Below, in pieces: positions 46,238 to 57,371 of a stretch of 64,000 nucleotides of DNA. A program made the translations under genes and the position numbers. Location of the stretch: the NCBI RefSeq assembly GCF_016545825.1, contig NC_052618.1:46756196-46820195 (forward strand), in the 5' to 3' direction. The notes beneath the pieces were generated by a model. It was not told the origin of the DNA. It searched no databases and was given only the letters and a program-made list of their open reading frames with translations. Origin of the DNA: Eucalyptus grandis (Eukaryota; Streptophyta; Magnoliopsida; Myrtales; Myrtaceae). Position 1 is the stretch's first letter; each line of letters starts with the position of its first letter.

Positions 46238-47290
46238 ATGGAGACAGTGAGTCTCAGATTTTCCCTGAGGCAAATGCTTGGGAACTGCAAGAAAGTCATG
46301 GTGCGAGCTGGAAGTGCTCATCCATCGATGGTTGAAGCCTCTGTTGCAAGGGTTGAACCCCGAATGGAAGATATCCTGCAGGTATTGGCCAATATTGGAA
46401 ATTTGATGGAAAGGCAAACGCAACAATAACCCGGAGTGGAACATCGCCCTCAAGGATTGGTGGAGCAATTTCTAAACCTGAAGCCACCTAAGTTTAGTGG
46501 AATGGGAAGCCCTGAGGAGGCGGAACATTGGATTGATGGGATAGAACATATTTTCCGGTTGTTGGACTGCGGTGATGCTGAGAAGATAGTTTTGGCAGAG
46601 TACCAGTTGGAGGGAAATGCAAAGTTTTGGTGGAGAGCTTCGAGGGATACTATCTTTCTACCAGGTATTGATGTGAACTGGGATGAATTTGTTAGAGCTT
46701 TTAATATGAAGCATTTCTCTGACTGTGCTAAGGATAAGAAGATCACTGAGTTTGTTCAGTTGGAATAAAGGGAGCTGACAGTGGATCAGTATGAGGCAAA
46801 ATTTTCTGAAGTGTCTAGATATGCTCCTAGATTGATTGAGAATCATGAGGAAAAAGTTAAGAGATTTCTGAAAGGATTGATGATTGATATTAGGAAACAA
46901 CCAGTGCCTTTGAATATAAGGGATTATCATGAGATTTATGAAATGGCACAGTTAGTGGAGTAAGAGCTGGTGAGAGAGCGATCAAAGTCTAAGAGACAGC
47001 TGAGCTTTAGTGATAAAAGAAGGGGTAAGAGACCCTATCCTGGTCAAGGTCAGACTTGGGATGCGAAGAAAAAGAGCAATTTTGGAAATTTTAGAAGAGC
47101 TAGAGATGGCCTGAATATAGGGAAAGCACCCTATCAACCTGATATTTGTCGAAGGTGTGATGGGCGGCATGGTCTAGGACCTTGCAATGGACGGCTGAGA
47201 TGTTATGGTTGTGAATGAGTAGGTCACCTTAAGAAAGATTGTCCACAAGAGAGGTCGCAAGTGAGTGTTGGCTCGGTGCGACAGGCACAA
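46238..47290 (+). pseudogene. Gypsy gag with CCHC knuckle (stops)
   Basis: The frame is interrupted by stops near 46429, 46768, 46963 and 47218. It carries LKPPKFSGMGSPEEAEHWID, VLAEYQLEGNAKFWWRA, FVRAFNMKHFSD and KRFLKGLMIDIRKQ, the retrotransposon-gag domain. A zinc knuckle follows: CYGCE, stop, VGHLKKDC, where CXXC..GHXXXXC is complete apart from a TGA probably from TGG. Gag packages the RNA in active elements. Confidence 0.9.
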
Positions 47291-47329
47291 CAAAGTGCTG
47301 TTAGACTAAACTTATGAAGGAATCCTCAT

Positions 47330-48072
47330 AGGCCACCAACACAAGGAAGGGTGTATGTGGTCACCCAAGAGGAAACGGAAGCTTCTAGAAATGTTATATC
47401 AGGTACGATTTTCATAAATGGCAAGAAGGCATATGCATTGTTTGACACGAGTGCTACGCATTCATTTATATCTGAAAGATATAGGCAATTGAGTGAAATA
47501 GAAGCTACGCCTCTTGAGACGCCTCTTTGTGTTTCCATACCTTTAAAGAATATGGTATTATCTATGATGATGTGTGCAAAATGTAAGATAGTAATAGGAG
47601 GAAGGGATATGGAAATAGACCAGTCGTAATGGCTATGTATGACTTTGATGTTATCGTAGGAATGGACTGGCTCCATAAGCATAGGGCTAAGGTGGATTGC
47701 TATAGGAAAGTGATCCAATTCATGTTACTTGATCAGTTTAGTTTCGAATTTTTCGGAGGTCAGACAAACCCCTCTATAGCCATTATCTCAATGGTAGAAG
47801 CTTGCAAACTACTTGACGAAGGATGTCAAGGATACCTAACAGTGGTAAGAGACCTTACTAAGAAAGAGGCTGAAATCGGTGAGATTCAAGTAGTTAGGGA
47901 ATATCAGGATGTGTTTCTTGAGGAGTTACTTGGATTACCACCAAAGCGAGAAATTGAGTTTGAAATTGAACTAATGCTTGGAACAGGACCGATATCGAAA
48001 GCCCTGTATAGGATGGCCTTAGTCAAGTTGAAGGAATTGAAGGTGCAACTACAAGAGTTGCTTGATAAATGA
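47330..48072 (+). pseudogene. Gypsy aspartic protease region and linker
   Basis: ISGTIFINGKKAYALFDTSA holds the active site, where D-T-S replaces the family's D-S/T-G, so the catalytic loop Gly is lost. THSFISERY follows. After a stop at 47627, DFDVIVGMDWLHKHRAKVDC marks the end of the protease fold. The region continues to the RT start (VREYQDVFLEELLGLPPKRE, about 47890-47950), then a TGA at 48070. Confidence 0.85.
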
Positions 48073-48753
48073 TTTATTAGGCCAAGTGCTTCACCTTGGG
48101 GTGCACCAGTTCTATTCGTGAAAAAGAAAGACGAGTCGATGCGTCTATGTATTAATTATAGACAGCTGAATCAAGTGACTATAAAGAATAAGTATCATTT
48201 ACCTAGAATTGATAATCTATTCGACCAACTACAAAGAAGTTCGGTCTTTTCTAAGATTGACCTGAGATTGGGATACCATCAGTTAAGGATTAAGAAAGAA
48301 GACATTCCTAAGACTGCATTTAGGACTCATTATGGACATTATGAGTTATTAGTTATGCCTTTTGAATTGACGAATGCACCAGCCACATTCATGGATCTAA
48401 TGAATAGGATATTTAAGCCTTATCTAGATCAGTTCGTGATTGTTTTCATTGATGATATCCCGGTATATTCTAGAGGACTTGAAGAGCACGAGCAACACTT
48501 GAGCATAGTTTTGCAAACTCTGAGAGATCATAAGCTGTATGCCAAATTCAGCAAGTGTGAATTTTGGCTAGACCGGATAATATTTTTGGGACACGTGGTG
48601 TCGGGAAGAGGAATTGCAATGCACCCAGCGAAAGTTGAGATGGTAATAAATTGTCCGAGACCGACAACACCCACTGAGATCCAAAGTTTCTTAGGACTGG
48701 CTGGTTATTATAGAAGATTTATTGAAGGGTTTTCACGACTAGCAAACCCCTAA
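48073..48753 (+). pseudogene. Gypsy reverse transcriptase
   Basis: The longest open piece of the element. Blocks in order are [36 protein letters not shown] (first catalytic Asp), [20 protein letters not shown] and the catalytic box FIDDIPVYS (about 48447-48473; the two Asp are present and Pro replaces the usual Leu). [19 protein letters not shown] and the thumb [19 protein letters not shown] follow. Upstream stops make it non-functional. Confidence 0.93.
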
Positions 48754-49455
48754 ACGAAATTAACACGGAAAAATGTAAAGTTTGAATGGAGTGGAGAATG
48801 TGAAAGGAGCTTTTAGGAACTTAAAAGAAAATTGACCACGGCTCCAATCCTGAATATACCATCTGGGTTCGATGGTTTTACAGTACATAGTGATGCATTT
48901 CACAAAGGACTGGGATGTGTTTTGATGTAACATAGCAAGGTCATAGCCTATGCATCGAGGTAATTGAAACCCCATGAACTGAATTACCTAACACATGATT
49001 TAGAATTGGCAGCTATAGTGTTTGCTTTGAAGATATGGAAACACTATATGTATGGAGAGAAGTTTGAAATTTATACAGATCATAAGAGCCTGAAGTATTT
49101 ATTTTCGCAAAAAGAGTTGAACATGAGACAAAGGAGGTGAATGGAGTTATTGAAAAATTATGACTGTGAGATACGATACCATCCAGGAAAGGCAAATAAG
49201 GTGGCAGATGCCCTTAGTCGAAAGTCGGCTATGGACATGGCTAGTCTAAGAATAATAGAGTGGAATCTGTTAAAGTCTATTGTGGATTCCGACTTCAAGT
49301 TAGAAATGGACCACCTTACTGGTATGCCTACTACATTAAGGATTGAGCCTGAAATCATTCAGAAAGTTAAGATTTTACAAAAATCTGACCCGGAGATTTT
49401 GAAGATACAAAACGTTGTGTCTTTAAGAAAAAAGACCAAAATTTCAAGTCTCTGA
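48754..49455 (+). pseudogene. Gypsy RNase H (stops)
   Basis: Stops at about 48751, 48813, 48928, 48961 and 49138 break the domain. Visible pieces are DGFTVHSDAFHKGLGCVLM (catalytic Asp in HSDA), [40 protein letters not shown] and YHPGKANKVADALSRKS. Confidence 0.88.
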
Positions 49456-50480
49456 AGATGGTGTGATAAGATGCCAATGACGACTTTGTGTTCCTGACAA
49501 TGAAGTGAAGAGGGAAATTCTATCGGAGGCACATAGAAGTAATTATAGTATTCATTCGGCACAAAGATGTACATGAATTTGTGTCAGCAATTTTGGTGGA
49601 ATAGTGTGAAAGTAGATACGGCTAAATACGTTTCTCAATGTTTAACGTGCCAACAAGTGGATGCGGAACATCGCAAACTTGTAGGACTATTGAGACTGTT
49701 AGACATACCAGAATGGAAATGGGAGCATGTAACGATGGACTTTGTCCAAGGACTGCAAAGGACATCAAATGGTCATGATTCAATTTGAGTGATAGTGGAT
49801 CGTTTGACTAAGTCTGCTCATTTCCTAACTGTTCGCATGAACTATTCAATGAATAAACTTGCTGAGATATATGTAAGCCAAGTAATACGTTTGCATGGTA
49901 TTCCTGTAATGATCACTTCTAATCGAGACTCTAGGTTTACTTCAAATTTTTGGCGAAGTCTCCAAAATGCTTTAGGGACAAAGCTTCAATTTAGTACTGC
50001 TTTTCATCCTCAAACAGATGGACAAACAGAAAGAGTGATCCAGACTCTTGAAGATATGCTAAGAGCCTGTGTTATTGACTTTAGAGGAAATTGGAATGAA
50101 AATTTACACCTGATAGAGTTCGCTTATAACAATAGTTTTCAGAAAAGTATAGGCATGGCTCCATATGAAGCATTAGATGGAGAAGGTGTATGACTCCTGT
50201 TTGTTGGAATGAAGTAGGTGAAGAAAAGTTGACAGGACTCGAGTTAGTGCAAGTTACTACAGAAACGGTCGAGATAATCAGGAAAAGACTTAAGATAGCC
50301 TAGAACCGACAAAGAGACTATGCGAATAGGTGTAGAAGGCCTTTAGAGTTTAATGTGGGAGATCATGTATTTCTTAAAGTATCTCCAATGAAAGGAATAT
50401 CACGATTTAGAATGAAAGGGAATTAGGACCTAGATTTGTTGGACCCTTTGAGATACTTGAGAGGATAGGAGAAGTAGCTT
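49456..50480 (+). pseudogene. Gypsy integrase (stops, catalytic change)
   Basis: Begins with the zinc-binding remnant around QCLTCQQVDAEHRK and continues LDIPEWKWEHVTMDFVQGL (first catalytic Asp). After a TGA at 49786 comes VIVDRLTKSAHFLTVRM. In SNRDSRFTSNFW, the family SDRDSRF has its Asp changed to Asn. FHPQTDGQTERVIQTLEDML carries the catalytic Glu, then NENLHLIEFAYNNSF. Confidence 0.9.
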
Positions 50481-50779
50481 ATCATTTGGCGTTGCCTCCA
50501 AAATTGGGAAATTTACATTATGTGTTTCATGTGTCGATGCTGAAAAAGTACCAGCCGGATCCTGGTCACATACTCGATCATGAAGCCATCAAAGTGGACG
50601 AGAAAGTGAGGTATATTGAAGAGCCTGTGCAAGTACCGGATCGAAATGAGCAAATTCTTAGGACCAAGAAAATCCCGTTGGTAAAGATATTATGGTAATA
50701 CCACGATGTGGAGGAAGCCACATGGAAAAGTGAAGAATCGATGAAGGAAAAGTACCCCTACTTGTTTAAAGAGGCATAA
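50481..50779 (+). pseudogene. Gypsy integrase C-terminus with chromodomain
   Basis: HYVFHVSMLKKYQPDPGHIL is the typical linker. The chromodomain follows as VRYIEEPVQVPDRNEQILRT, then a TAA at 50696, then HDVEEATWKSEESMKEKYPY ending at KEA and a stop. Chromodomains steer integration of this group toward particular chromatin. Confidence 0.85.
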
Positions 50780-50805
50780 GTGATGTCTAATTTCGAGGAC
50801 GAAAT

Positions 50806-50824
50806 TCTCTAAAGAGGAGAGAAT
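50806..50824 (+). other. Polypurine tract
   Basis: AAAGAGGAGAGAAT lies immediately before the 3' LTR and is the expected primer site for plus-strand DNA synthesis. Confidence 0.8.
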
Positions 50825-51435
50825 TGTGGCATCCAAAAAAAAAAAAAAATTCATGGCAACCTCCAAATACATTAAGGCTTATGAACAGGTGATGGAAGTA
50901 CCATCAAGTTGTATTGTAGTCATTTGATCCATGATTTGCAATAAGATTTATGACCAAACTTTTAATGGATAATTATTTGATAGGAAATAAAATTCTATTG
51001 TTGGCCATGTGTTTTATAAGTTGGAATTTATTGATTTATGATTTCAAGTTTTATGGCCAAGTGAATAAGGGAAATTAAGTATTTATATAAATGGGAAATT
51101 AGGTGATGATTAAATGGGAAAAATTAGAGAAGAGTGGGCCAAAACTCTTAGGCCAAGACCAGCCCACAAGACCCCACCATTCAGCCATTTAGGCCTGGCC
51201 CGCGAAGCCCAAAGAAGGAGGAGCTGCCGTCGACCAAGGTTGGCCCAAGCCTAACCGGATGAAGCTCCTCTTGCATGAAAATTGCCAAGTGTTTCCCCCT
51301 TAGAGCCAAGTAGCGCCGGCATGCAAGATCAATGATTGTTAATCATTGAAGAGAAGAAAATTAGAGAGGAAGAGGGGGGCGGATTAAGTGAGGAAAGGGA
51401 GAGAAAGAGAGGGGTGTCGCACGAAGAGAAAGGGG

Positions 51436-51466
<31 letters not shown>

Positions 51467-54089
51467 TGGGTCCGAGAGAGGGAGAGCGAGCGTGCAAGAG
51501 AAGAAGAGGAAGAAGGAGGAGTTTGTTCGCCGCCTAGTCGCCGCCATTTGTTCGCCGCCTTGCCCCGCCATCCTTGTCGCTGTGTTTGTGCTTGGATTTG
51601 AGGCAAGTAGAGTCCTAAAACCTACCCTTTTCTGCTATGATATGTGTTGTGAGGGATGGTAAACTTTGGTTGTGGTAGAAGTGAAGAAATTCGAAGCTCT
51701 AGGGAGAGATATGGTAGCCTTGCATTCTGTTTTCTAGGAAGGCAGTCCAACCTTTGATGAAATTGTGAGCTGCATGTGACTTTTTAGTTGGAATATTATT
51801 TCGATTTCTTGATGAAAGTTGTAGATAATTTATTGGAGAGTAACATATCAAAATTTCAGAAGAAATTAACAAGTATAGACCGGCGAAACTATTTTTCTTT
51901 GGAGAAGTCAGATCTGGAATCGAAATGCTGACCTAGTATGATTCTGTGAATTTTATAAAATTCTCCGTTTGAAATTTGATCTTGTGTTCTGAATTAAAGT
52001 TGAAGATGACATGTTAAGGAGCAACATAATAAAATTTTAGAGGCAATGGATAAGTTTAGGTTGGTGAAATGATTTTATTTGAAATGGTCAGATCTGGGAA
52101 TTTTTGCCGAGGGTTAGAGACGGCTACGGTGATTATAGCTTTTAATTTATCACAAATACAATTTCTAGTTCTACATGAAATATTTACTTCTGGACTTTTT
52201 ATATAACATATAAAAATTTCAGAATTTTTGGAGCTGATTTATGATTTTTACCGAATTTGTGAATGAAACTGTGTATGGCAATATTCCAAAATTTTAAGGA
52301 CTGTGATGCGTGGATTGTACTGATTTGTGTGATGATATTTTGATATGGTGTTCTTCACGGAATACTTTCCTCTAGATCTTTTATATAACATATAAAAATT
52401 TTAGAATTTAATAAGGCTGTTTACTAATTTTTCAAGAATTATGACCAAAGGAGCGCAATCTGTTTTTATCCGAAATTTTGTTATATTTTCAAAAATAAAT
52501 GATATTGCTCCATGTGATATGATGTTTTGAGTGGTTGATTATGGTGCATATGTGGTGACATATGGCATGTTATATGACATCAAAAGCTGGTTGAGACTCT
52601 TGATATTGATGCATCAAATGCCATGTTGAAATTGAAATACATGTGTGAATATAAATTGAGATAATAACGAGACCATCGGAGGTGTGAGCCGACGATGCCC
52701 CGGGAGTGTTGGGATGCTCGGAGTGTGTGTGCTTGATGCCTGGAGTGTGTGTGCCGGATTCCCTGGGAGTGTTGGGATGCTCGGAGGTGTGTACCGGAAA
52801 CCTTGGAGGTGTGTGCCGGAGGGATTCCTTGTGATGCTAGTTGGGGTACGAGATGTCCGGCGTGTGTGTACCGGATGCTAGGAGGTGTGTGCCGGAGGCT
52901 CCTCACGATGCCAGGTTGGATGCGAGCGATAAATTGTGGGACACAAACACTGGTCCCTGGAAAGATAAAAATTGAGACTGTATCATGCGCATGGATGTGT
53001 ACATATGGCATGGGATAAACCTCATGGGAATGCAAGCATGAAGTGCATGGTGGTATATGCACGTTGCATAGTGATATATGCATGGCTGCTTGATGATAAG
53101 CGCATGATGGTATATGTACGTTGCATGGTGGTATATGCACGTTACATGGTGATATATGCATGGATGTTCGATGATACATGTATAAGTGCATGGTGGTATA
53201 TGCACGTTGTATGGTGATATATGTATGGCTGAAAGGTGAGGTATGCTTGAATGCATGAATGATATGTGTTTTATTCTTGATACCTTGATTATGCTTGACG
53301 CATTGTGTAGTTTGGTGGATCTTTACTGTTGAGTGGTTGTACTCACCCCTTTTGGGGATTAACATTTCAGATTAGAAAAATGCCGTTGCTATCAGTTGCA
53401 CGCGGTACCTATTATGGATTGCCATATGATGTCGAGGTGGAGTGCACAGAGCATTCATGTGTTAGTTTGTCTGGTCTGGTGTATGTCCGAGTCCATGTCT
53501 TAGTAATGTATAATGTAGGTCTTGCTGATGGCCCGGTTATCCAGGAGTTTTTGTCTATTCATGTCCGGCGTGGTGGAGTGATGCTAGGGATGCTGCCGCC
53601 GCCGCCGCTCGATGCACTGAGTTGGGTGTGATGGCACGTATAGCTTGGTGGGAGCTGACACTTTTTGAGGATAGCCGATGCTTGTTGATGGAAGGGTGTA
53701 CTTGTTTGATGTAGGGTCAAGTTCTCTTTTGAGTTATAGCCAAGTATAGTTAAAAAATCTTGGCCTTTTTGCTGTATCGACCCAAAATATCCATCATGAA
53801 AATATAAATAAAAGTGACTCGGCTTTGTCTTTTCATTTGAAGTGTAGGTGGTGTGCATTGCATTATAATTATTGAAGTGAGAAATGGTGAGATACGTTTA
53901 TGCTTCCGCTGATGAACAGCGCTGGGACCTTTACAAAAAAAAATAAAAATGGAAAAGTATTCTATTGATCAACCCCTATGAACTATGGTTTCACTTTAAT
54001 TAAAATGTTACCTTACTGCTATGTAGCAAGATGAGTGACAAGTACCTGTGGTGACCCTAACGGATCGGGAGTCGCCGAGGGATGCCACA
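50825..54089 (+). repeat. 3' LTR of the gypsy element
   Basis: 3265 bp, TGTGGCATCC to GATGCCACA. It lacks the nested Mutator-like element and so gives the empty target site. It has a shorter (GA)n run (51440-51463) and the same two minisatellite zones. Confidence 0.95.
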
Positions 54090-54094
54090 ATATA

Positions 54095-56940
54095 CTATAA
54101 GCTAGGCCTCTATCTACTACTACTTGTAGCAACCGATGGATAGATGAAGAAGAAGCCTTAGAGGCAGAGAAAAAAAATGTCAGAATCTTTCTAATACAAC
54201 TAACCATTAATTTACCCATAAGCTCATATGCGAATAGCGTTTCTTTTTGCTAGCACACATTCAAGTTTAATTTCCTGGTTCGGGGTATCCATGATTATGC
54301 ATCTTTGTTCAAGATTTTGGCTTTTCCTTAGGGTTATTATCTGTCAACAAAGTACTTCTGTTCTGCTGGAGTACAATATCATGATGAGCGAACACAGTCA
54401 TCAAAACCCAATGTGCCTGTTCCAAGGACTAATACTCTAATGCATAATCATGGAAACCCCTCAATATCCTGTAGGCCGGAGATCATCAGAATATGAAAAA
54501 GAGCAACTTTTATGAGGCCAGCATGAGTTTCTAGCGAGTTAAATGTAGAAACTTTAGCAGTACTATCGAGCTTGAATGATTTTTGTTAGCGATCATGTAC
54601 CCAAAGGTCACATTTGTTTTCTCTCAAATTTAAGAAATTTGTTGACGTTGGAATTGGTAGCTACTACAGGGAACATCCATCAGTCACTTCGCTCCTCCGA
54701 GGAATGCCCAACCAACCGACCTGACATTTTCTCTCCAGTACATGCCTATGGAAAAAGAGAAGAGGTTCACATATCTGCCTAGTGAGAGAAAGTGAAAGGG
54801 CCTTGAAGAAATGTCCCTGGTCGTTCTCAGAACTGTGGTACCTCCAAAGAGAGAGAGACCAAGCAGTTAATGGGGGCATCTTAAATGCAATGAAAGGGAA
54901 GTGCGGGGAGGGCGGTTTCAGCAGGATCAATGAGTCAAATCGTCAATTCAACACCCATCTCTTTCCTTCATTCGCGTGACGGCAGAGGTCCTTTAATTTT
55001 TATTCCTTGCCTTCATAATTTTCTAGTATTTTTCTTCCCCCCTTTTTTATTAAAAAAATTGGATGATCACGTAGACAAGCTGGTTTTGATTGGCACAAAT
55101 ATATAATACACGAGTAGAAGTTTGTTAACACAGAAAATTGGATCCGGAAAAAGTTCCTATTATTGTATTCCCAAACCATAATTCTCGAATTTTATCTTCT
55201 CACGATCAGAACTTATCCCTAATTAAGAGAGATCTAAAAAGGGCAACGGGTATATAAAATAGGGTTCTAAACCTACTTAAAAAAGATAAATTCTGCAACC
55301 AAAAAATAAATTCTAGCGACAATATAGTGCTTTCAACCACTTTTTTGGAGTGACATGGCTACATAATTTCTCCCATTTCATTGATTGAAAGCACGGGCCT
55401 AGACTCGTCCTTAAATTTCATCAGCTTGTTTGAACGCTCCAAAAAAATCTTTGGCAACCATATACATAGACATTGCCGTCTATGTCCGGGCTAGTGCATC
55501 AAGGAGAAATTATTCGTATTACGATCTGATCTCAAAATTAAAAAACACCTATAAAAGTATATGAAATTAGAGATTTAGAACTCGACGTTTCCTCAGGCGA
55601 AATGTACCCCATCGATTTCATCAATAGATTCTGCTGTTTTTCTTTTTTAAAACCCTAGAGTCAAACATCATCGCCAATAAAATTCATTAGTGGTTCCGAT
55701 AAAATGAAAATAAAATAAATCACAACTAGTGGTGGAGCCCGTGGAGAAGAGGTTTATGATTTCTTACAAGAGCTTCTCACGCAAAAGATTTTATTTTTAG
55801 CGACTTGTTCATGTGGTCGAATTATGTCCACTTGATTTCCACCGCGAACGCACCGCGAATCCTCACATTGCTCATGTAACCAATAATTTTGAAGCCAAAA
55901 TTGAAAAAAAGATGAATAAATGCCATGATACGTTGTTAATCGATTTTGTTCATCTCCACTCTTTCATGCTACATCGGAAATGAGAAGTGAAGGAAAAATT
56001 CCATTTCAGTAGAAGGAAATTGTAAAATCACGTTGCTGTCAATTCATGAACCGAGCCCACCTAAAAAGGGTGATGAGATGCCAAAAAGAGATAGAGATTA
56101 ATGGGGACCCATTAATAGAAGATCTTGGGTCACCTAGGGGACCCATTAATAGAAGATCTTGGGTCACCTAATTTTACATAGCCGAGAAACCTTAATTGAA
56201 CTATGAATGCTTGAAAACTCGGCCATTCAATCTCGAATCTCATAATGCAAAAGCTGCGACAATTACCCATCAGAATGTATTACCTCTCGTCGAGTCGAGC
56301 ACTTTGCTCCGACTCCTAATCAACATGAGAAAAAGACGGTACTCTGAACCCGGATCTATTTTCACCTCCGCCCTTTATTTGCTGTGAAATTGATCTCGCG
56401 ATCTTTCGTAGAGGGACGATTTGAATTTTCTTGGCGTGATTTCTATCGTGCCTAATCGCGCGGTTTTGGGAAACTACCGACGGGCCGTATCGCTGACTAA
56501 TGGAGGGGAAGGGAGAGGAGGTCAACCGTCATTTCCCAACCAACCACCAAAAACGCGGGACGGCCAGGCTTAGGGGCGTCGTATCGTGTATTCACGGCTC
56601 CTTTCCATACGAGGCTTGCTCCCCACGCCTCCTCGAGAGGGGAAAGCGTGTTTTTATCTCCAAACGAATGGCAATTTCCCTATTCCTTTCCTCGCCCATT
56701 TTTTTTGATAACGTTTGCGAGATGTCCGCTTCTTAAAAACGGAACAATCGAATTACCCTATATCCTAAATGTATTCATGCATATAATTTGCACCGTTTTC
56801 TTATCTTTTTGATAATTTTTCCCCTCTATTGTTCGCCCTCCCGGCGTTGACAATGGGGAAAATCGGGGCGGTTGCGTGCACTTCACTGCATTTTCTCTAG
56901 CACTTCCATTCGGCTTCCGGACATATCTCCCCTTCATCTC
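54095..56940. other. Duplicated intergenic block (unit 4)
   Basis: Continues the LRR downstream flank (matching 3285-4030), then jumps at about 54840 to sequence matching 6390 onward, so about 2.3 kb present in unit 1 is missing. A 36-bp segment (GGGGACCCATTAATAGAAGA..) is repeated in tandem at about 56104-56173. No gene is seen. Confidence 0.65.
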
Positions 56941-56945
56941 CATTT

Positions 56946-56957
56946 CGTATAAAAACC
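56946..56957 (+). promoter_or_regulatory. Probable TATA box of IDL-D
   Basis: GTATAAAAACCC about 150 bp before the ATG, followed by a (TC)n leader (57025-57049). Confidence 0.55.
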
Positions 56958-57098
56958 CTTCCCCTCTCCTCCCTGCTCATATACCGCATTCGAAAAAGAA
57001 AACCCTACCAACTTCAAGCCCATTACTCTCTCTCTCTCTCTCTCTCTTTCTCATCGCCTCTTCCTCGTCCCCTCCTCGTCTCCCGATCAGCCTCGCCG

Positions 57099-57371
57099 AT
57101 GGATCCAGCACGCAAAGCCCCGTGCGCCTTCGCTCTCCTCCTCCTCCTCCTCCTCGCCGGCACATGCACCGCTGCTCGGCCCGGCCCAACCACGAAGACG
57201 ACGATGCTGCCCCTCTGGGTTCCTCCCCATGGCCCGCGGCATCATCCCCATAAGACCGCCTTCCGCCACCGCGGCAGCATCTTCAGCTACCTCCCCAAGG
57301 GCTCGACCGTGCCGCCTTCCGGCCCATCCCCAAGGCACAACTCCGAGCTCAACTCCACGCCGGGGAACTGA
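57099..57371 (+). CDS. IDL: IDA-like secreted peptide precursor (IDL-D), intact
   Basis: Intact 90-residue intronless ORF. The signal peptide (residues 1 to about 26, CAFALLLLLLLAGTCTA) is followed by a variable region with HHPHKTAFRHR. The EPIP domain is residues 62-81 (FSYLPKGSTVPPSGPSPRHN), with the C-terminal tail SELNSTPGN. The LPKG and VPPSGPS core is closer to the canonical IDA form than IDL-B. Pro again replaces the basic residue before R-H-N. The family role is an apoplastic peptide ligand for HAESA-like receptor kinases. The promoter and leader resemble IDL-A. The start is the first ATG of the leader and the only one upstream of the signal peptide. Expression and role are not visible from sequence. 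Confidence 0.93.
   Translation: MDPARKAPCAFALLLLLLLAGTCTAARPGPTTKTTMLPLWVPPHGPRHHPHKTAFRHRGSIFSYLPKGSTVPPSGPSPRHNSELNSTPGN

Larger units (their letters stand above)
41352..54089 (+). mobile_element. Complete Ty3/gypsy chromovirus-type retrotransposon, decayed
   Basis: Flanked by the target-site duplication ATATA (41347-41351 and 54090-54094); unit 1 keeps the empty site near 3275. Two LTRs, tRNA-Met primer-binding site, gag, protease, RT, RNase H, integrase and a C-terminal chromodomain lie in gypsy order. LTRs over 3 kb and the chromodomain suggest the Tekay/Del group (inference). Most in-frame stops are explained by C-to-T or G-to-A changes. It sits 64 bp behind the stop codon of LRR copy 3. 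Confidence 0.95.

Noticed and set aside
48073..50779. Endogenous pararetrovirus as source of the RT
   Set aside because: Paired LTRs, a 5-bp target duplication, integrase and chromodomain place it firmly as a Ty3/gypsy retrotransposon.
52580..53365. 261-codon minus-strand His/Ile-rich ORF
   Set aside because: It translates the LTR minisatellites in reverse; the other LTR has the corresponding reading broken, and no domain is present.
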